Origin: Alphaproteobacteria bacterium
GTDB lineage: Bacteria; Pseudomonadota; Alphaproteobacteria; UBA2136; UBA6156
DNA length: 7,999 bases
Assembly: GCA_027490875.1 (NCBI GenBank)
Contig: JAIXXE010000063.1
Coordinates: 1-7,999, forward strand
Direction: 5' to 3'
Below, one piece after another: positions 4,492-7,999 of the stretch (its first letter is position 1; each line of letters starts with the position of its first letter). The notes beneath the pieces were generated by a model. It was not told where the DNA came from and made no database searches. It saw nothing but the letters and a program-made list of their open reading frames with translations. The position numbers were made by a program, and so were the translations under genes.

Positions 4492-5517
4492 TTATAGGGC
4501 GCCTGGCTTGCTGGCAGACCGGTGTTCCAGCAAGTCACACCACGCCGCTTCGATGCGTGCAATGTGCGGGTTAAGATACGGGTAGGCGGTGGTATCTTGC
4601 ACGATAAACTCCATTGCTGGATTCACTTCAAAAACCAGCAAGCGCCCGTCGGGCAGACAAGCCCCGTCAATGCCATATATATCCAGCCCTAGATGGTGGT
4701 GTAGCCGCTGTAGGCTGGCGTGGACATCGTGAGAGAAGTTATCCGTCCCACGGGCCATAAAGGCCTCTTCATCAGCGCGGCGTGAGGCCGAGGACTGCAT
4801 GTAATCCGTGCGGGTGCGCATATGGATATTCCAGTGTTCGCCAACAATCTGGTGGCGCAGGAAAGGCTGCCCGCCAATCATCACCAAGCGCAGTTTGCGG
4901 TAGTCGCCATCTTGGCGTTTGTAATCGATAAATTCGCTGACGTAGTAAACTTTTTCGTCATCGATAGAAAAAACATCAAGCAAAGCTGCATCGGAAGGAG
5001 AATCCAGCCTTACCAGCTGCTTACCACTGTGAACCTGAGCCGCCCGTATCAGCACCGGCCATTTCAAGGCTTCTTGGTGTATCTGGTTGAGCAAATCATC
5101 ACGGTTTTTGGGGATGAGCCTGACACAGCGCGGGGTTAGGAACCCCGGCAAGGTGCTGCAGAATGCTGCCATGGCATCCCTTCTGGTTTTAAGCACGCCA
5201 GCAGGCCAGTTAAAGACGCTAAGTTCTGGCCAGGCTTTGCAAAGCTGCATAAGCACGGTTTGTAGCTGCGCAAGCTCGCGGGGAAAAACATCGGCCTCGG
5301 TGATGGCGTTAACCAGTACCCCCACACGCGGCACGTTAATCTCACCAGGCCCCAGATACAGCTCAGCCCCTTGCCAGGTGGCAGGAAGGCCTAAGTTTTC
5401 GAGGTTATTGTTGCCGGGGATTTCTAAGGTAATGCGCCCTTCCTGCGGGGCATAGACATGCACCTGAATCTGCTGACCTGCGCGGTAGGCTTTTAAGTAA
5501 ATAACCTGCTCAGACAT
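4492..5517 (-). CDS. ATP-grasp ligase-like protein (RimK/glutathione-synthetase fold)
   Basis: 341 aa. The C-terminal part carries the ATP-grasp signature: GIDGACLPDGRLLVFEVNPA at 282-301, with D284, E297 and N299 as likely metal/ATP ligands. VLIRAAQVHSGKQ (155-167) is the probable nucleotide-binding strand and glycine loop, YVSEFIDY (192-199) the hinge, and KLRLVMIGG (208-216) the following strand. NWPAGVLKTRRD (103-114) matches the lead-in common in RimK-like ATP-grasp proteins, where N.P and T.R precede the grasp domain. The enzymes of this fold join a carboxylate to an amine or similar nucleophile using ATP; the substrate cannot be told here. There is no signal peptide, so it is cytoplasmic. 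GAGGGA 7 nt before the ATG supports the start. The neighbour is a divergent adhesin; no peptide substrate or other biosynthetic gene is visible. Confidence 0.85.
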   Translation of the reverse strand: MSEQVIYLKAYRAGQQIQVHVYAPQEGRITLEIPGNNNLENLGLPATWQGAELYLGPGEINVPRVGVLVNAITEADVFPRELAQLQTVLMQLCKAWPELSVFNWPAGVLKTRRDAMAAFCSTLPGFLTPRCVRLIPKNRDDLLNQIHQEALKWPVLIRAAQVHSGKQLVRLDSPSDAALLDVFSIDDEKVYYVSEFIDYKRQDGDYRKLRLVMIGGQPFLRHQIVGEHWNIHMRTRTDYMQSSASRRADEEAFMARGTDNFSHDVHASLQRLHHHLGLDIYGIDGACLPDGRLLVFEVNPAMEFIVQDTTAYPYLNPHIARIEAAWCDLLEHRSASKPGAL

Positions 5518-5631
5518 CTCTTGTTCCCTCGTCTCAGCCTTTTATCAGAGTGCTGTACTTTTGGCCAGAGTGGCTGGTCTCTTGCGCTTCATCTGGTTAA
5601 TGTTTTCAATATATATAAAGAGGGTTTAGCT
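5518..5631. promoter_or_regulatory. Divergent intergenic region of ATP-grasp and adhesin genes
   Basis: These 114 bp must carry promoters for both directions. Towards the adhesin, an AT-rich ATATATATAAAG stretch (5609-5620) could hold a -10 box, but no -35 element stands at a proper distance; AAGAGGG (5619-5625) is the likely ribosome site. Towards the ATP-grasp gene, GATAAA (5549-5544) is a weak -10 candidate, again without a good -35. An activator may be needed for either. Confidence 0.4.
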
Positions 5632-7999
5632 TTGCAGCGACTATCATTGCGTTTGAGAATCACGACCAGCGCGTTAGCGCTGCTTGCCGCCAGTCAGGCT
5701 TATGCAGCTCCGGGCCAAGAGGTTCTCGATAACTCCACCAACCCAGTGACGATTAACACCGGCGGCAACCTTGCGGGCGGGGCTGGGCACCCTTCGTTAT
5801 ATATTAGCAGTACCGGCTCGGTGGCGGTGAATGTCTCCGACACCACCATGGTTGGCGGTAGCGCAACCTCGGCCACCGTGATTATCGGCTCGGGCGGCGT
5901 CATATTCCGAACGGCCCATGACGCCCCTGTGATTGGCACGGGTGGCAGCGACAGCGCAACGTCAAGCGACCCAGGCGGTAATGGTGCTGTTGGGATTGAT
6001 ACATCGTTGTCGGCCAGCACGACACTGGTCATTGATGGCAACGTGCGCGGGGGTGTGGGTGGAGAAGGTTATGGCCTGGGCTCAACCAACGGCACCAATG
6101 GTGGGAACGCGGGCACAGCCATTCAGATAGGGTCTCTGTCCACCAACCACGCAGGCACCAGCGCCACGTTGTTATTGCGTGGTGGGGAAGTCCGGGGCAT
6201 GGCAGGTGGGGCTGGCGGGTTAGGGTTTTTGGCGGCAGGCGGTGGTGTTGGCGGAGGTGGTGGGACTGGTGGGGATGCGGTGCTGGTTCGCCGCGACCAC
6301 GCTGTTGTAAACATCAGCAGCAATACTTTGGTGCAGGGGGGCAACGGTGGCGCTGCAGGGAATTCTGATGCCGCATCCCTAACCTATGGAGGAAATGGCG
6401 GCCTTGCCTTTAATGCCCGATCCTTTGCTGGGGCTATAAACTTCAGCATGGCAAGTTCAACCATTCAAGGGGGTGATGGAGGTAGCTCTCCAAAAGGTGG
6501 CGGTGGTGTTGGGGGAAATGCCTTGCGCTTAACGGGTCTGGCATCATCGGTGGTGAGTATGACGGGCGGCCTTATCCGTGGTGGCAATGCCGGCACCTCG
6601 ACGGGCTTTACAGGCAGCGGCACGTTTGGCCTGAATGAGGGCGGCATGGGGACCGAGCTTACTTTAGGTACTGGCTCACAGGTTGCCATCAGTGGCACCC
6701 GCATGGAAGGCGGTATGGGAGGCAGCGCCACCGTCAATGAAAATGCCAGTGGCGGTAACGGCAGTACGGCTTTAATTCTGGAAACCGAGAATTCAAACAT
6801 CGTGATTTCCAATTCCACCATGCTGGGTGGCCGGGGTGGAGATGGTTACTACAACGTCACCGGCGCTGGTGGTGAAGGTGTCTATATATCCTTAGCTGGT
6901 AACAATCTCACCCTTAACAGCTCCACCATCACCGGCGGCCGCTCGGGAGATGCCTTACTAAACATCCGGGTGTTTCGTGGGGGTGAGGGTATCGTTGTTG
7001 ACGCGGCCAGCACCACAGTCAACTTAACCGGCGCTACCCGGGTGACGGGCGGTCGTGCAGGAGACGCGGCCGGCGGTACCTCTGATAATATGCGGGCCGG
7101 TCATGGGCTGAGGAGCTCTTGGGTTTCTAGCACGATTACCGTAGGAGCACAGGCCCAGCTTAAGGGTGGTGATGGGGCGTTGATTAGTGGCGTGCGGGGG
7201 GGCGGCGGTGCTGGCTTGTCTTCTTCAGGCGATGTGGCTGTGATTACCAACTTCGGCACCATCGAAAGCGGGGCTGGTGGTACCGCAGGCGATGGTGCTG
7301 CCGTCACCCACAACAATGGGGTGTCTGTTAACGGCGCGCTTGGACTCGTCTTCAGTAACAGTGGCGTGGTGAGCGGTACCCAGATGGGGATGCGCGTAAT
7401 CAATGTAAACACTGCCAACAGCATTGTAAACACAGCCAGCGGCACCATTATAGGCCAAAACCAGGCTGGGCTGTACCTTGATGGTAGCGGTATCGCCTCA
7501 AGCTTTGAGCAGCTAAGCAACGCCGGGGAAATTCGCAGCAACAACGGCAGCGCGATCGATCTTCAATCACTTGATATGGTGAGTACCTTTACCAACACGG
7601 GTACGCTGCGTGGGAACGATGCCGCGGCAGTGAGAATGCATAACACGGTATCTGTAAGCACCTTTACCAACAGTGGAGTTATCAGCAGCACAGCCGGGGC
7701 CCTTGCACTGGATGGTGCGGTAACACTGTTTAACTTTACCAACAGTAGTAGCGGGACTGTGATCGGTAGCACCTCGGCCAGTGCGGTGGCGGCTGTGCGT
7801 ACTACCTCGGGGGCCCGCATGGTCAGTGTCACCAACGCCGGGCTGATCGAAGGCCGTGGCACGGCGGCCGTGATGATGGATGGCGGCACCGCAGACCGCT
7901 GGGTTAACACGGGGGTCATTAGCGGAACGCTCAGCGGGATTCACGTTGAAAACAACGGCAATATGAAGCTAATTTCCAACTCCGGCACAATTTATGGCG
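5632..7999 (+). CDS. Large glycine-rich beta-helix adhesin / autotransporter passenger (C-terminus beyond window)
   Basis: 789 codons are visible without a stop; the frame stays open to the window end. I chose the TTG at 5632 because AAGAGGG precedes it by 6 nt, no ATG or GTG stands in frame nearby, and it gives a good Sec signal peptide: Arg-rich start, ITTSALALLAAS core, AYA before APGQ (cleavage near residue 29). Residues ~30-530 are very Gly/Ser/Thr-rich with a recurring ST-x-x-GG-x-GG motif (residues 231, 275, 310, 354, 394, 429, 468, 508; spacing 35-44). From ~538 a rung repeat of the N-x-G-x-I-x-G/S kind appears every ~24-31 residues (NFGTIESG, NSGVVSG, NAGEIRS, NTGTLRG, NSGVISS, NAGLIEG, NTGVISG, NSGTIYG). 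Such passengers usually end in an outer-membrane barrel, which would lie outside the window; a two-partner or other secretion route cannot be excluded. No cysteine is seen in the mature part. Confidence 0.85.
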   Translation, partial: MQRLSLRLRITTSALALLAASQAYAAPGQEVLDNSTNPVTINTGGNLAGGAGHPSLYISSTGSVAVNVSDTTMVGGSATSATVIIGSGGVIFRTAHDAPVIGTGGSDSATSSDPGGNGAVGIDTSLSASTTLVIDGNVRGGVGGEGYGLGSTNGTNGGNAGTAIQIGSLSTNHAGTSATLLLRGGEVRGMAGGAGGLGFLAAGGGVGGGGGTGGDAVLVRRDHAVVNISSNTLVQGGNGGAAGNSDAASLTYGGNGGLAFNARSFAGAINFSMASSTIQGGDGGSSPKGGGGVGGNALRLTGLASSVVSMTGGLIRGGNAGTSTGFTGSGTFGLNEGGMGTELTLGTGSQVAISGTRMEGGMGGSATVNENASGGNGSTALILETENSNIVISNSTMLGGRGGDGYYNVTGAGGEGVYISLAGNNLTLNSSTITGGRSGDALLNIRVFRGGEGIVVDAASTTVNLTGATRVTGGRAGDAAGGTSDNMRAGHGLRSSWVSSTITVGAQAQLKGGDGALISGVRGGGGAGLSSSGDVAVITNFGTIESGAGGTAGDGAAVTHNNGVSVNGALGLVFSNSGVVSGTQMGMRVINVNTANSIVNTASGTIIGQNQAGLYLDGSGIASSFEQLSNAGEIRSNNGSAIDLQSLDMVSTFTNTGTLRGNDAAAVRMHNTVSVSTFTNSGVISSTAGALALDGAVTLFNFTNSSSGTVIGSTSASAVAAVRTTSGARMVSVTNAGLIEGRGTAAVMMDGGTADRWVNTGVISGTLSGIHVENNGNMKLISNSGTIYG

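Noticed and set aside
4280..4585. 101-codon plus-strand frame between the repeat and the ATP-grasp gene
   Set aside because: It runs through terminator copies and into the 3' end of the ATP-grasp gene on the other strand; no start signals.
5700..7944. Several proline-rich minus-strand frames opposite the adhesin
   Set aside because: Long antisense frames are expected opposite Gly/Thr/Ser-rich coding DNA; Pro/Ala/Thr/Val-rich translation is the mirror of GGN/ACC/GTG codons.

Overview
The window looks like an accessory, surface- or effector-related region of a Gram-negative bacterium, most likely a proteobacterium. The evidence is signal peptides of the Sec type, a large glycine-rich beta-helix (autotransporter-type) passenger, and sigma70-like promoter sequences. 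I cannot name the genus. There are no RNA genes, transposase, phage genes or CRISPR array in view.

Left part (1-4480): a tandemly duplicated unit. Two paralogous minus-strand genes, 1-737 (cut by the window edge) and 1397-2677, encode proteins with a DUF6973-like head (DAFRHAY, a following H/E pair, MDxxNN) and a nearly identical Ala/Gln-rich middle module. The first 112 nt of the shared DNA segment are identical. Each of the two genes is preceded on the same strand by a gene for a membrane-anchored protein: 33 aa at 798-899 in unit 1, 175 aa at 2744-3271 in unit 2. In both units an intrinsic terminator lies between the membrane-protein gene and the DUF6973-like gene, 17-18 nt before the start codon of the latter. 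Unit 2 also carries a divergent gene for a secreted five-cysteine protein (3372-4058, plus). In unit 1 only its last 14 codons survive (959-1003). Each unit is bordered by a ~355 bp direct repeat (959-1314 and 4008-4361) that contains terminators facing both ways. A third, short copy of one end of the repeat (4399-4475) forms the terminator of the next gene. The layout suggests an expandable array in which the DUF6973-like genes and their upstream partners diversify; an effector/immunity role is an inference, not shown.

Right part (4492-7999): a minus-strand ATP-grasp ligase-like gene (4492-5517) is divergent from a very large Gly/Ser/Thr/Asn-rich secreted protein that starts with TTG at 5632 and runs off the right end. 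Its passenger has two repeat regimes: a ~35-44 residue glycine-rich motif, then a ~24-residue N-x-G-x-I-x-G/S type rung repeat typical of autotransporter beta-helices. The 114 bp between these two genes must hold both promoters.

Several real genes here are easy to miss: both edge genes are open to the window boundary, and the 33-aa gene is very short. Most other open frames in the window, especially those opposite the adhesin, are antisense shadows.
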